DNA from: Halorussus halobius
Lineage (GTDB): Archaea; Halobacteriota; Halobacteria; Halobacteriales; Haladaptataceae
Direction of reading: 5' to 3'
DNA: 64,000 nt
Assembly: GCF_004765805.1 (NCBI RefSeq)
Contig: NZ_SBIU01000003.1
Location: 62,001-126,000 of the forward strand
The notes under the pieces are model-generated. The model had not been told where the DNA came from. It made no database searches and saw nothing but the letters and a program-made list of their open reading frames with translations. The number at the start of each line of letters is the position of its first letter. The first letter of the stretch is position 1. The position numbers and the translations under genes were made by a program. Below, one piece after another: positions 44,169 to 52,617 of this stretch.

Positions 44169-45137
44169 ATGGATATCGGCGTTCACACACCGCCGCTGTA
44201 CGGAGAGTCGCTGGACGACGCGCTGGCGTACCTCGACGGCATCGGGGTCGACGCCGTCGAGCCAGGCGTCGGCGGGCATCCGGGCGACGACCACCTGCCC
44301 CGCGAGGAGTACCTCGACGACGAGGCGGCCCAGTCGGAGCTGGCCGACTTGCTCGACGAGTACGACATGCGCATCTCGGCGCTGGCGACCCACAACAACC
44401 CGCTGCATCCCGACGAGGAGGTAGCCGAGCGGGCCGACGTCGAACTCCGGGAGGCGGTCGAACTCGCCGCGCAGCTCGACGTTGGGACGGTGACGTGCTT
44501 TTCCGGACTGCCGGCCGGCGGGCCGAACGACGAGGTGCCCAACTGGATTACCGCGCCGTGGCCCGACGAGCACGCCGAGGCCCACGAGTACCAGTGGGAG
44601 GCGGTGGCGATTCCGTACTGGTCGGACCTCGCGGCCCACGCCGACGAGTACGGCGTCGACCTCGCCATCGAGATGCATCCCAACATGCTGGTGTACGAGC
44701 CGACCGGGATGCTCCGCCTGCGGGAGGCGACCAACGAGCGCGTGGGCGCGAACTTCGACCCCAGCCACCTCTACTGGCAGGGCGTCGAGGTGACCGACAC
44801 CATCCGGCTGCTGGGCGAGCACGACGCCATCCACCACTTCCACGCCAAGGACACGAAGGTCTACGACGCCCAGGCCCGCCACAAGGGCGTCCTCGACACC
44901 ACGCCGTACGACGAGGAAGCCGACCGCTCGTGGCTGTTCCGCTCGGTGGGCTACGGCCACGGCGAGGCCCACTGGAAGGACGTCGTCTCGACCCTGCGGA
45001 TGGTGGGCTACGACGGCGCGCTCTCCATCGAACACGAGGACTCGCTGACCAGTTCCAGCGAGGGACTGGAGAAGGCGGTGGCGATGCTCCAGCGCGCGGT
45101 GTTCCGCGACCAGCCCGGCGACGCGTACTGGGCCTGA
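44169..45137 (+). CDS. Sugar phosphate isomerase/epimerase-like protein (AP endonuclease 2 fold)
   Basis: 322 residues, TIM barrel. Metal-binding strands are recognisable as LAIEMHPNML, GANFDPSHLYWQG, IHHFHAKDTKV and LSIEHED, the usual Glu-Asp-His-Glu set of the xylose-isomerase-like superfamily. Likely converts a sugar or polyol; substrate unknown. The start MDIGVHTPPLYG lies about 25 bases behind a TATA-like TGTTATTC, so the upstream in-frame ATG at 44136 is rejected. Confidence 0.85.
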   Translation: MDIGVHTPPLYGESLDDALAYLDGIGVDAVEPGVGGHPGDDHLPREEYLDDEAAQSELADLLDEYDMRISALATHNNPLHPDEEVAERADVELREAVELAAQLDVGTVTCFSGLPAGGPNDEVPNWITAPWPDEHAEAHEYQWEAVAIPYWSDLAAHADEYGVDLAIEMHPNMLVYEPTGMLRLREATNERVGANFDPSHLYWQGVEVTDTIRLLGEHDAIHHFHAKDTKVYDAQARHKGVLDTTPYDEEADRSWLFRSVGYGHGEAHWKDVVSTLRMVGYDGALSIEHEDSLTSSSEGLEKAVAMLQRAVFRDQPGDAYWA

Positions 45138-45254
45138 CTCGGCCGGTTCCGAGTTCCGAGCCAGTGACGCTCGCCTTCGTCCTCGCTCTCGCCCTCGCTT
45201 CTCCGCCTTCGCCCTTGCTCTCGGTCCCCGCCGGCGCGAAAACGGACGAACTGA

Positions 45255-45660
45255 GAACCCGGCGCGCGCTGGCGCGGCCCGGAGTGGCCGCGCCGACATG
45301 CGCGAGGGAGGCGAGCGCGTTCAGGCGCTCGCCGAGGCTGGGGAGGCGTGAGGCCCGCCCTCGCGGTGGCGGGTGCGGGGCGGGGCGGTCGCGGCCGCGC
45401 CGTCCCTGGTGGACTGAACGGGCGAGGCGCGGTCGCGTGCAGTTCAGTCGCCTCAGCGACCGCTATCTCGGCCGGGCGGTGCGGAGAGGCCGAGATATGT
45501 CGCTGAGCGAGCGCGAGCGCGCCGAGGGCGTTCGAGGCTGTGGTTGCGTCGTAATCGTTGTTGAGCGCGCCGAGGGCGTTCGAGGCCGTGGTTGCAGTTC
45601 CAGTGTTGTCAGAGAGCGTACTGAGGGCTTCGGGGACTCGTCACGGGTTCCGGACCAATA
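45255..45660 (+). repeat. Dispersed modular repeat, copy R5
   Basis: Modules in plus-strand order: first hairpin (45271-45294; arms GGCGCGGCC and GGCCGCGCC), core GAGGCTGGGGAGGCGTGAGG (45334-45353), short G-rich tract, ACTGAACGGGCGAGGC, a long second hairpin (45452-45507; outer arms CTCAGCGAC and GTCGCTGAG, inner arms TATCTCGGCC and GGCCGAGATA) and end modules at 45517-45537, 45565-45585 plus a decayed third. No open frame across it looks like protein. Confidence 0.85.
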
Positions 45661-45774
45661 GTTGTCCCAGAGCGCACCGAGCGGTTCGAGAAGCCCGTAA
45701 TCGACTTCCCGTATCCGAACGCGACCATCGCCGAAGCCCTCGCGTTTATGGTCGCCGGGGCGTTAGGTTCGACC

Positions 45775-45933
45775 ATGCCCGCCACGCTCGAAGTCAAGTG
45801 TACGAACGACGAGTGCGAACTGGACATGTTCGAGATGCACTACACCTACGACATGCCCGACGACGTCGGCCTCGACGAGTTCGAGTGCCCGTACTGCGCC
45901 CGGACCGACTCGCTCAGCGAGATCGAGCTATGA
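45775..45933 (+). CDS. Tiny zinc-ribbon-like protein
   Basis: 52 residues. CTNDEC in the first strand and CPYC near the end give four cysteines able to bind one zinc, with an acidic middle (HYTYDMPDDVGLDEFE). Small zinc ribbons like this are abundant in haloarchaea and mostly uncharacterised. The start lies about 28 bases behind a TATA-like GTTTATGG. Its stop overlaps the Hsp20 start in an ATGA junction, so the two genes are translationally coupled. Confidence 0.75.
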   Translation: MPATLEVKCTNDECELDMFEMHYTYDMPDDVGLDEFECPYCARTDSLSEIEL

Positions 45934-46346
45934 CGCTGCGGGAGATGGGCCGCTCGCTGGGCGGCGCGGTGCTTCGGCGCGTCGGGCGCGCGGCCGGCAA
46001 GGTCCAGGAGTCCAAGCCGCTTCCCGTCGACGTGCTCGAGGGCGAGGACGCCTACCTCGCGGTGTTCGACGCGCCGGGCGCGACCGGCAGCGACGTGCAG
46101 GTCCGGTACGCCGACGGGGCCGTGCTGGTCCGCATCGACCGCTTCCGGGACTTCCACGAGGGCTTCGAGATGGTGTTTCCCGGCCGCGGGCTCTCGCTCG
46201 ACGGTCGAGCCGACCTCCCGACCGACGCCGCCGTCGACGCCGAGTCGGCGACCGCCACCCTGACCGAGCACGGCACCCTGCAGGTCCGCGTGCCGAAGGT
46301 CGTCGAGGCGAGCGAGGGGTCGGACGCCCCATCTGCCGAGGCCTGA
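45930..46346 (+). CDS. Hsp20/alpha-crystallin-like small chaperone
   Basis: 138 residues. After a basic N-terminal helix (REMGRSLGGAVLRRVGRAAGK) the central beta sandwich follows the Hsp20 plan: YLAVFDAPGATGSDVQVRYADGAVLVRIDRF, then GLSLDGRADLPTDAAVDAESATATLTEHGTLQVRVPK. The C-terminal I-x-I anchor is not obvious. Small heat-shock proteins hold unfolding proteins in solution. It overlaps the zinc-ribbon gene by four bases, an unusual partner that may be co-regulated. Confidence 0.8.
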   Translation: MTLREMGRSLGGAVLRRVGRAAGKVQESKPLPVDVLEGEDAYLAVFDAPGATGSDVQVRYADGAVLVRIDRFRDFHEGFEMVFPGRGLSLDGRADLPTDAAVDAESATATLTEHGTLQVRVPKVVEASEGSDAPSAEA

Positions 46347-46360
46347 GCGTCGCCGACCGG

Positions 46361-47491
46361 CTATTCTCTCGTCATCCCCTCTCGAATCTCGAACGCCTCG
46401 TCGCCGTCGAACCGCGAGGGGTCGAACTCGGGAAGAGGGTTCCCGCCCCGAATCGCCTCGGCGGCCGCCTCGCCCGTCGCGGGCGCTCGCATGAACCCGT
46501 GGCCCTGCCACCCCGCCGCGACGTAGAGTCCGTCCCGCACCTCGCCCAGCAGGGGGTCGCGGTCGGGCGTCGCCACGCACAGGCCCGCCCACGACTCCCG
46601 GACCGCGCCGAACTCGCCAAGTCGGTGGCCCAGGCGCTCGCGGGTGACCTCGCGGAACGCCCGGTCGGCGTCGCGGGCCCAGTCGTCGGGGTCGCTCTCG
46701 ACCTCTTCGGTGCCGTCGCCGACCAGCAGTCCTTCGGGGTGGGGTCGGAGGTAGTAGCCGGCGGTCGCGTCGTACAGCATCGGCAGGTCGACCCGTCGGC
46801 CCTCGGCGAAGCCGGCGGTCAGCGCCTGCACGCGGTAGGGTTTGAGCGGGACCGGGACGCCGGCCCGGGCCAGCACGCGCGCGGTGTGTGGGCCCGCCGC
46901 GACGAGAACCGCGTCGAACGACTCGGACGCCTCGCGGGTCCCGGAGTCGTCGCCCTCGACTTCCAGCGCCTCGGCGTCGACGCTCGCCGCGACGCCGGTC
47001 CGGAGGGTCGCGCCCGCCGCGCGAGCCTCGTCGGCGAGCAGGTCGGCGTAGCTTCCGGGGTCGGTCCAGCCCGCGTTCTCCGCGACCGCCGCGACCGACA
47101 CGTCGCGCCAGTCGACCGTGGGGAATCGCTCCCGGAGGTCTGCGGGGTCGGCGAGAGCGACGTCCCGGCCCTGCTCGCGCATGCGGTCGACCTGCTCGCG
47201 GACGACCCCGGCGCGCTCGTCGTCGCCCTCGCGGGCGAACCAGACGTATGGCGTCTCGTTGAACTCGAACTCACCCTCGCCGGAGAACTCGCGGAATCGC
47301 TCAAGCGCGCGGTCGCCGACCCGCGCGTCCTCCGGGGCGGCGTAGGCGTCGTAGAGGAGGCCTGCGGCCCGGCCGGTGCTACCGCTTCCGATTTCGTCCT
47401 TCTCGTAGAGGACCACCTGCTCGCCCGCTCGCGCGAGGTCGTAGGCCGCCGTGACCCCGACCCCGCCGCCGCCGACGATACCGATTTTCAT
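46361..47491 (-). CDS. FAD-dependent amine/amino-acid oxidoreductase (DAO family)
   Basis: 376 residues. The dinucleotide fold opens with IGIVGGGGVGVTAAYDLARAGEQVVLYEKDEIG and the FAD site is closed by GLYVAAGWQGHGFMRAPATGE at the C-terminus. Closest in layout to sarcosine, glycine or D-amino-acid oxidases and dehydrogenases. Cytoplasmic; exact amine unknown. The start at MKIGIVGGGG leaves the usual two or three residues before the nucleotide strand, so the longer upstream frame is rejected. Confidence 0.88.
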   Translation of the reverse strand: MKIGIVGGGGVGVTAAYDLARAGEQVVLYEKDEIGSGSTGRAAGLLYDAYAAPEDARVGDRALERFREFSGEGEFEFNETPYVWFAREGDDERAGVVREQVDRMREQGRDVALADPADLRERFPTVDWRDVSVAAVAENAGWTDPGSYADLLADEARAAGATLRTGVAASVDAEALEVEGDDSGTREASESFDAVLVAAGPHTARVLARAGVPVPLKPYRVQALTAGFAEGRRVDLPMLYDATAGYYLRPHPEGLLVGDGTEEVESDPDDWARDADRAFREVTRERLGHRLGEFGAVRESWAGLCVATPDRDPLLGEVRDGLYVAAGWQGHGFMRAPATGEAAAEAIRGGNPLPEFDPSRFDGDEAFEIREGMTRE

Positions 47492-47589
47492 GGTCGGGCG
47501 ATGGGCGGTCGGGCACTTAGAGGGGTCGGTCGGCGCGCGCGAGGGTGGCGTTCGATTCCGAGTCGGTCGCCAGCGCGACGAGGCTCTCC

Positions 47590-47710
47590 GCGTCGGCGCG
47601 CGCTGGCGCGCCCCCCGTGGCGCGCCACGATGCGCGAGGGACGAGTAGCGCAGCGGAGCGAAGCGACCGAGCAACGGAGGAGGCTGGGGAGGCGTGAGGC
47701 CCGTCGTCGT
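47590..47710 (+). repeat. Partial modular repeat, copy R6
   Basis: Holds only the first half of the repeat: the hairpin with arms GGCGCGCC and GGCGCGCC (47605-47626), an insert rich in GCGAAGCGACC-type sequence, and the core GAGGCTGGGGAGGCGTGAGG (47680-47699). The second hairpin and end modules are missing; a different duplicated sequence follows immediately. Confidence 0.75.
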
Positions 47711-47730
47711 GGTCGCGGGGGCGGTCGCGG

Positions 47731-47905
47731 TTGCGGTCCTCACTGGCTCAAGCAGTCGTCGCGGTCATTCCGGTTCGATTTAAATAGAGCGGTTGCTGTG
47801 CGGGGTCGTGCAGTCACGGTCCTCACTGGCGCAAGCAATCGGAGCGGTTACTTCCGGTTCGATTTAAACAGAGCGGTTGCGGTCCTCGGTGGCTCACGCG
47901 ACAGC
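47731..47905. repeat. Tandem direct repeat of about 83 bp carrying TTTAAA
   Basis: Two long copies begin GCGGTCCTCACTGG or ACGGTCCTCACTGG and each ends with CCGGTTCGATTTAAA then AGAGCGGTTGC (about 47731-47795 and 47813-47880). A third, truncated copy starts at 47880. Each full copy holds a TATA-like TTTAAA palindrome. No gene starts within 100 bases on either strand, so the copies are either orphan promoters for short RNAs or remnants of a duplicated promoter. Confidence 0.65.
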
Positions 47906-47938
47906 CGTACTCGCCGCGCGCTCGCTTCGATAGAACTG

Positions 47939-48499
47939 TCACTCCTCGCGCGTCTCGGCGTCGAGCAACACGTCGGTCGCGGTCGCGGTCGCCGGGCCGG
48001 GCGTCTCCTCGCGGGCGAACCGCGCGACCGCCGCCTGCGCGTCCCGGACCGAGCAGTCCCCGGTTTCGAGCGCGGCCAGCAGGCGCTGGTAGAGGCGCAA
48101 CTCGGCTTCGAGCGCGGCCCGAAGCTCCTCGCGGGCGTCCCCGTAGGACTGCTCCTCGTCGAGGAACGCGTGGAGCTTGGTGCTGTACTCTCTGAGCCGG
48201 CGCTTGGTGTCCTCGGTCACGTCGGGGTGGGAGAGCAGGTCCGCCGCCGGAATCTCGTCGGGGTCCGGGTCGTCGCCCTCCGAGTTCGCCCCCGATTCGC
48301 GTATCTCGTCGCGCGCGAGCGACGTGACCGTCTCGTACTTCGAGACCAGTTCCGTCCGGGTCTCGCGGCTCCGTTCGGTCCACGACTCGAGCACGCCGAC
48401 GGCGTCGCCGACCGCCTCGATGCGGGCCGACGTCCGGCGTCGGAACTCCGGGGCGTCGTCGGCCGCGACCGACTGCACCGCCTCGACGAACGTTGGCAT
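47939..48499 (-). CDS. Conserved haloarchaeal helical protein
   Basis: 186 residues, predicted almost wholly helical and acidic (SARIEAVGDAVGVLESWTERSRETRTELVSKYETV, REELRAALEAELRLYQRLLAALE). A possible coiled coil spans the middle. I do not recognise a function. It is divergent from the glycosylase gene, with about 110 bases between them. Confidence 0.7.
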   Translation of the reverse strand: MPTFVEAVQSVAADDAPEFRRRTSARIEAVGDAVGVLESWTERSRETRTELVSKYETVTSLARDEIRESGANSEGDDPDPDEIPAADLLSHPDVTEDTKRRLREYSTKLHAFLDEEQSYGDAREELRAALEAELRLYQRLLAALETGDCSVRDAQAAVARFAREETPGPATATATDVLLDAETREE

Positions 48500-48608
48500 G
48501 GGCGGGGCTACGGCCGCCCGACGGATGCGTGTTCGGGAACGCAGCGCCTGGCGACGGGGCGACAGCGAAGCGAAAGGCTTCCACCGTCCCGGCCCCTCGA
48601 CTCGCCCG

Positions 48609-49532
48609 ATGGAAACGGGTTCGATACCTGTGGCCGACCTCCCCGGCGGACTCGACCTGCAGGCGACGCTCGAGAGCGGCCAGACCTTCCGCTGGCGGCG
48701 CGACGACGGGCGAGCCTACGAGAGCGACGACCCGACCGGCGGGTCGGCCTGGTACTACACCGTCGCGGGCGGGGTCGAAAGCGGGCGCGAGTGGGGTTCG
48801 GACGACCACGAGGTCGTCCGCGTCCGCCAGCGCGACGGCCTGCTCGAATGGGAGGCGACGACCGACGCCGACCCCCTGCTGGTCGAGTGGCTCCGGCTCG
48901 ACGACGACCTGCCGGCCATCTTCGAGGCGGTGCCGGACGACCCGCTTTTGGCCGACGCGCGCGAGGCCTACCGGGGCCTGCGCGTCGTGAACGACCCCTT
49001 CTTCCCGTGTCTGGTGTCGTTCATCTGCTCGGCCCAGATGCGGGTCGCGCGCATCCACGGGATGCAGACCGCGCTCGCCCGCGAGTTCGGCGAGCAGGTC
49101 GCGGTCGACGGCCGGACCTACCACGCCTTCCCGACGCCCGAGCGCCTCGCGGCCGCGACCGAATCAAAACTCCGCGAGCTGGGGCTGGGGTATCGTGCGC
49201 CCTACGTCCGGCGCTCGGCCGAACTGGTCGCCACGGGCGAGGTGACGGCGGCCGACGTGGCCGGACTCGACTACGAGGCCGCCCGCGAGGCGATGCAGGC
49301 GTTCGTCGGCGTCGGCGACAAAGTGGCCGACTGCGTGTTGCTGTTCGCGCTGGGCTACCTGGAGGCGGTGCCCCTCGACACGTGGATTCGTACGGCGGTC
49401 GCCGACCACTACCCCCACTGCGAGCGCGACTCGTACGCCGAGACCTCGCGGGCGCTCCGGGCGGAGTTCGGCGGCGAGTTCGCGGGCTACGCCCAGACGT
49501 ACGTGTTCCACTACCTCAGAACGCGCGGGTGA
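48609..49532 (+). CDS. ogg: 8-oxoguanine DNA glycosylase (OGG1 type)
   Basis: 307 residues. The HhH-GPD active site is complete: GVGDKVADC puts the catalytic lysine at K238, and PLDTWI gives the helper aspartate D257, 19 residues on as in eukaryotic OGG1. An N-terminal TBP-like lobe (LDLQATLESGQTFRWRRDDG) precedes it. It excises 8-oxoguanine and nicks the strand. The last codons and stop lie inside a 25-base tandem repeat, so the C-terminus may be under variation. Confidence 0.92.
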   Translation: METGSIPVADLPGGLDLQATLESGQTFRWRRDDGRAYESDDPTGGSAWYYTVAGGVESGREWGSDDHEVVRVRQRDGLLEWEATTDADPLLVEWLRLDDDLPAIFEAVPDDPLLADAREAYRGLRVVNDPFFPCLVSFICSAQMRVARIHGMQTALAREFGEQVAVDGRTYHAFPTPERLAAATESKLRELGLGYRAPYVRRSAELVATGEVTAADVAGLDYEAAREAMQAFVGVGDKVADCVLLFALGYLEAVPLDTWIRTAVADHYPHCERDSYAETSRALRAEFGGEFAGYAQTYVFHYLRTRG

Positions 49533-49585
49533 GAACCTCCTCAGAATGCGCGGGTGAGAACCTCCTCAGAATGCGCGGGTGAGAA
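49515..49585. repeat. Three 25-bp tandem copies spanning the end of the glycosylase gene
   Basis: Copies start at 49515, 49540 and 49565, each CTCAGAA, then C or T, then GCGCGGGTGAGAA. The first copy encodes the last residues and stop of the glycosylase; the others continue beyond it. A 25-base unit shifts frame each time, so copy-number change would not extend the protein because the first copy ends in the stop. Confidence 0.85.
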
Positions 49586-49606
49586 TCGGCGCTCGCGGCC
49601 GAGCGC

Positions 49607-50389
49607 TCACGCGACGTCGCCAGCGCCCCGACCCGACGAATTGCGCCCGATGGTGGGAATCTCGCCCGTCTCGGCGAGGCTCTTGAACCGGTCGAGCGCG
49701 GTGCCCGCCAGCGCTTCGGGGACGACGCCCAGTGCGCTCAGGGCGGCGTCGCCGACCCGACCACCCGGCGGGTCGAACTCCAGCGTCAGGGTCACTTCCG
49801 TCCCGCGGTCGCCGGGAGCGGGCCGGAACCGGACCGACCCGGTGGCGGGCAGCGCCGCGCCCTCGACCGACTCCCAGCGCAGGCGTTCGCCCGGGCGGTC
49901 CTCGACTATCTCGGCGTCCCACTCCACGCTCCGGTCGAACGGCCCGGTCACGCGCCAGTGGTGGCGGTCCTCGCCACCGGACGTGACGGACACCGAATCC
50001 CCGAGGACGCGCGACAACTCCTCGGGGTCGCGCCAGAACTCGTGGAGTTCGTCGGCCGGCCTGCCGACCGTGACGGTTCGTTCGACCGGCGGCGCGGGCG
50101 AGTCCGGCCGGGAACGGCCGGACTCGCCGACCGCGGTGCCCGCGTCGGTCGCGGTGGCGGCGTGGCTCTCCCGGCCGGCGTCACCGCCCCCGGCGACGCC
50201 GCGATACAGGAGCCAGCCGCCGGCGAGCGCCAGCGCCACACCGGGCAGCGAGCGGCGGCGCGCTCCCAGCGTCAGGAGCGCGCCGCCGAGTGCGGTCGTG
50301 GCCAGCCGTGCCAGTCGGTTGGTGTCACCGCCCGCCGCCGGGCTCCTGACGTCGATATCGGCCGGCAGGTCGTCACTCGCCGCTGTCAT
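49607..50389 (-). CDS. SRPBCC/cyclase-like protein with N-terminal membrane segment
   Basis: 260 residues. A hydrophobic region (about 30-70, LATTALGGALLTLGARRRSLPGVALALAGGWLLYRG) resembles the YgaP/DUF2892 membrane pair. After a charged linker comes an SRPBCC domain (VERTVTVGRPADELHEFWRDPEELSRVLGDSVSV through WRVTGPFDRSVEWDAEIVEDRPGERLRWESVEG), a hydrophobic-pocket fold found in polyketide cyclases and coenzyme Q-binding proteins. A membrane-tethered lipid or small-molecule binding role is plausible. Confidence 0.82.
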   Translation of the reverse strand: MTAASDDLPADIDVRSPAAGGDTNRLARLATTALGGALLTLGARRRSLPGVALALAGGWLLYRGVAGGGDAGRESHAATATDAGTAVGESGRSRPDSPAPPVERTVTVGRPADELHEFWRDPEELSRVLGDSVSVTSGGEDRHHWRVTGPFDRSVEWDAEIVEDRPGERLRWESVEGAALPATGSVRFRPAPGDRGTEVTLTLEFDPPGGRVGDAALSALGVVPEALAGTALDRFKSLAETGEIPTIGRNSSGRGAGDVA

Positions 50390-50700
50390 GGTAGCTCCCC
50401 CGGACCGCTGGTGGTTGGTCCCCCGACTCGCGTTCCCCCCGGTAATCGGTGTCGTTCGGCGTCACGGTAGGTCCCCACCCAAGACTGGGCGGATTCGCCA
50501 TTGTATCTTGTGCCCGGCGTCGCCGGCGGCCTCCCGTCGGCGTCGCCCCCGCCGAGGGGGAGCCCCCGTCGCGCCCGCCACCGATAATTAGTTCCTACTC
50601 CGACACAACCGGTGCCGGCCGGGCGAGAACGAGGATTATTTACTCGGATTCGGAATCAAAAACACGGAGACGGGAGTCGAACGGTTCGGGTAAATGGCGC
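50390..50700. other. Promoter-proximal gap before pckA
   Basis: GC-rich on the left with the dyad-like CCCCCGCCGAGGGGG near 50557, then distinctly AT-rich on the right (GAGGATTATTTACTCGG, AATCAAAAACAC). No open frame looks coding. The AT-rich right half is probably the regulatory region of pckA. Confidence 0.5.
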
Positions 50701-50710
50701 ATAATTATAG
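50701..50710 (+). promoter_or_regulatory. TATA box of pckA
   Basis: ATAATTATAG ends 24 bases before the ATG at 50735, the spacing of a leaderless haloarchaeal promoter, and it decides that start over an in-frame GTG at 50711. Confidence 0.65.
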
Positions 50711-50734
50711 GTGCGGGTACGCTCTCTCCGCACG

Positions 50735-52285
50735 ATGTCAGAATCCGGGACGACAGCGCAACCGCCCTCGACGGACCCTCCGGACCCCGTCGAGGCCGAG
50801 AACGTCGAACACGACCCGTCGCCCGAGCGCCTGCGCGAACTGTCGGCGCACCTCGAAACCACCACGGAGTTCGGGTCGCCGTCGTACGTCAGCGACCAGC
50901 GCTCGCGCAACGCCGACCGGACGAAGAACGCGGTCGACGACGGCTTCGACGCGACCGACTACGCCCGCGTCGAGGAAGCGTTCGCGCGCGCCGCCGACCG
51001 CGAGATGGTCTGTGTCGACCGCCGGATGGGACGCCACCCCGACCACTCGTACGTCTGCCGGCTCTACGTCCCGAGCGAGTACGGTCGCATCGCGCTGGCG
51101 TGGGCGAAGCTGTTCGAACCGGTCGACGGGGACGAACCGGTCGACGGAGGCGACGAAGCCGGTCCCGCGCCCGACCCCGACTTCGTGACGGTCCAGCTTC
51201 CGGACGCCGAGGAGGTCGCGGTCCGCGTCCTGCCCGACGAGGGCGTCACGGCGGTCCTCGGCAGCGACTACACCGGCGAGGCCAAGAAGTCGTTCCTCCG
51301 GCTGTTCATGTACTACGCCAAGCGGAAGGGCGGGCTGGGTCTCCACGCCGGGAGCAAGCGCGTGCGCCTCGAAACCGACGCGGGCGAGTCGGCCGAGGTC
51401 GGCCAGTTGTTCCTCGGGCTGTCGGCCACCGGCAAGTCGACGCTCACGGCCCACGGCCTCTGGCTGGACGAGGACGCGGGCGAGGACGCCGCAATGTTAC
51501 AGGACGACGTGTGCGCGCTGTTGCCCGACGGCTCGGTCGCGGGCAGCGAGGGCAACGGGCTGTACATCAAGACGCTCGGCCTCGACGCCGACGAACAGCC
51601 GGCGCTCCACGACGCGGTGACCCACGAGTCGGCGGTGCTGGAGAACGTCGACGTGGCCGAGGACGGCACCGTCGACTTCGATTCGGACGAGCACACGGCC
51701 AACGGCCGGGCGGTAATCGAGCGCGACCACCTCTCGTCGGCCGACGAGGCCATCGACCTCGACGGGGTCGACCAAGTGTTCTTCATCACGCGCAACCCCG
51801 TGATGCCCCCGGTCGCGAAGCTCTCGCCCGAGGAGGCCGCCGCCGGGTTCATGCTCGGCGAGTCGGTCCAGACCAGCGCGGGCGACCCCTCGAAGGCGGG
51901 CGAGTCGATTCGCGTGGTCGGCACCAACCCCTTCATCGTCGGGTCGAAAGGCGAGGAGGGCAACCGCTTCCGGGAGCTGGCGACCCGGCTCGACCTCGAT
52001 TGCTACGTCCTCAACACCGGGCATCTGGGCGGCCGGGACGTGGGCGTCGAGCAGTCGGTGACGCTCCTCAGGGAGATCGCGCGGGGCACGGTCGCGTGGA
52101 CCGACGACGAGGCCACCGGGCTGACGGTGCCAAGCGAGGTGCCCGGACTGGACGTCGAGGCGTACGACGTGGCCGACAACGTCGAGAACCTCGACGAGAG
52201 GTTGGCGACGCTCCGGGCCGAGCGTCGCGCTCACCTCGACACGTTCGAGGACCTCGACGACGAGATTCGGGACGCGGTGTACTGA
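50735..52285 (+). CDS. pckA: Phosphoenolpyruvate carboxykinase (ATP)
   Basis: 516 residues. The kinase-1 motif GLSATGKSTL (228-237) and the acidic kinase-2 stretch LQDDVCALLPDGSV are typical of the ATP-dependent enzyme, and FITRNPVMPPVAKLSPEEAAAGFMLGESV supplies the nucleotide-binding end. The enzyme decarboxylates and phosphorylates oxaloacetate to PEP at the start of gluconeogenesis. The protein is unusually acidic and has a Gly/Asp/Pro insertion near residue 130. It stands alone with its own promoter. Confidence 0.9.
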   Translation: MSESGTTAQPPSTDPPDPVEAENVEHDPSPERLRELSAHLETTTEFGSPSYVSDQRSRNADRTKNAVDDGFDATDYARVEEAFARAADREMVCVDRRMGRHPDHSYVCRLYVPSEYGRIALAWAKLFEPVDGDEPVDGGDEAGPAPDPDFVTVQLPDAEEVAVRVLPDEGVTAVLGSDYTGEAKKSFLRLFMYYAKRKGGLGLHAGSKRVRLETDAGESAEVGQLFLGLSATGKSTLTAHGLWLDEDAGEDAAMLQDDVCALLPDGSVAGSEGNGLYIKTLGLDADEQPALHDAVTHESAVLENVDVAEDGTVDFDSDEHTANGRAVIERDHLSSADEAIDLDGVDQVFFITRNPVMPPVAKLSPEEAAAGFMLGESVQTSAGDPSKAGESIRVVGTNPFIVGSKGEEGNRFRELATRLDLDCYVLNTGHLGGRDVGVEQSVTLLREIARGTVAWTDDEATGLTVPSEVPGLDVEAYDVADNVENLDERLATLRAERRAHLDTFEDLDDEIRDAVY

Positions 52286-52319
52286 CTCGGGCGGGTCGGA
52301 CCGGACGCGGTCGGCCCGA

Positions 52320-52541
52320 CTACGGGCCGTCCCGCGAGCAGGTGTCGATTCCGAGCAGCGCGTTCACGCCGCAGAACTGGGTCGCGGCGTTGAACAGCAG
52401 TCCCGCGCCCGCGAGCGCGGCGACCGCTCCGAGGCCGCGTCGCTGCGCGAGGACGGCGACGACCGCCACCCCGACCAGCGCCGCGCCGACGACTCCGCGA
52501 GCGATTCGGTCGAGTCCGCCGACGTTCTTTCGGAATTCCAT
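52320..52541 (-). CDS. YgaP-like two-helix membrane protein (DUF2892)
   Basis: 73 residues from MEFRKNVGGLDRIARG. The DUF2892 motif N-x-G-x-x-D-R is followed by two helices (about 16-34 and 36-55) and a conserved CGVNALLGIDTC end with two cysteines. This is the transmembrane part of YgaP-like proteins without the rhodanese domain. A TATA-like GAATTAAC lies about 27 bases before the start. Confidence 0.82.
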   Translation of the reverse strand: MEFRKNVGGLDRIARGVVGAALVGVAVVAVLAQRRGLGAVAALAGAGLLFNAATQFCGVNALLGIDTCSRDGP

Positions 52542-52617
52542 GCCGGACGATTTCGGCCGGACGCAGTTAATTCTACCCCGGCAGTTCGCGCTCGACGGCA
52601 CCTGACGCTCCGCGCTC

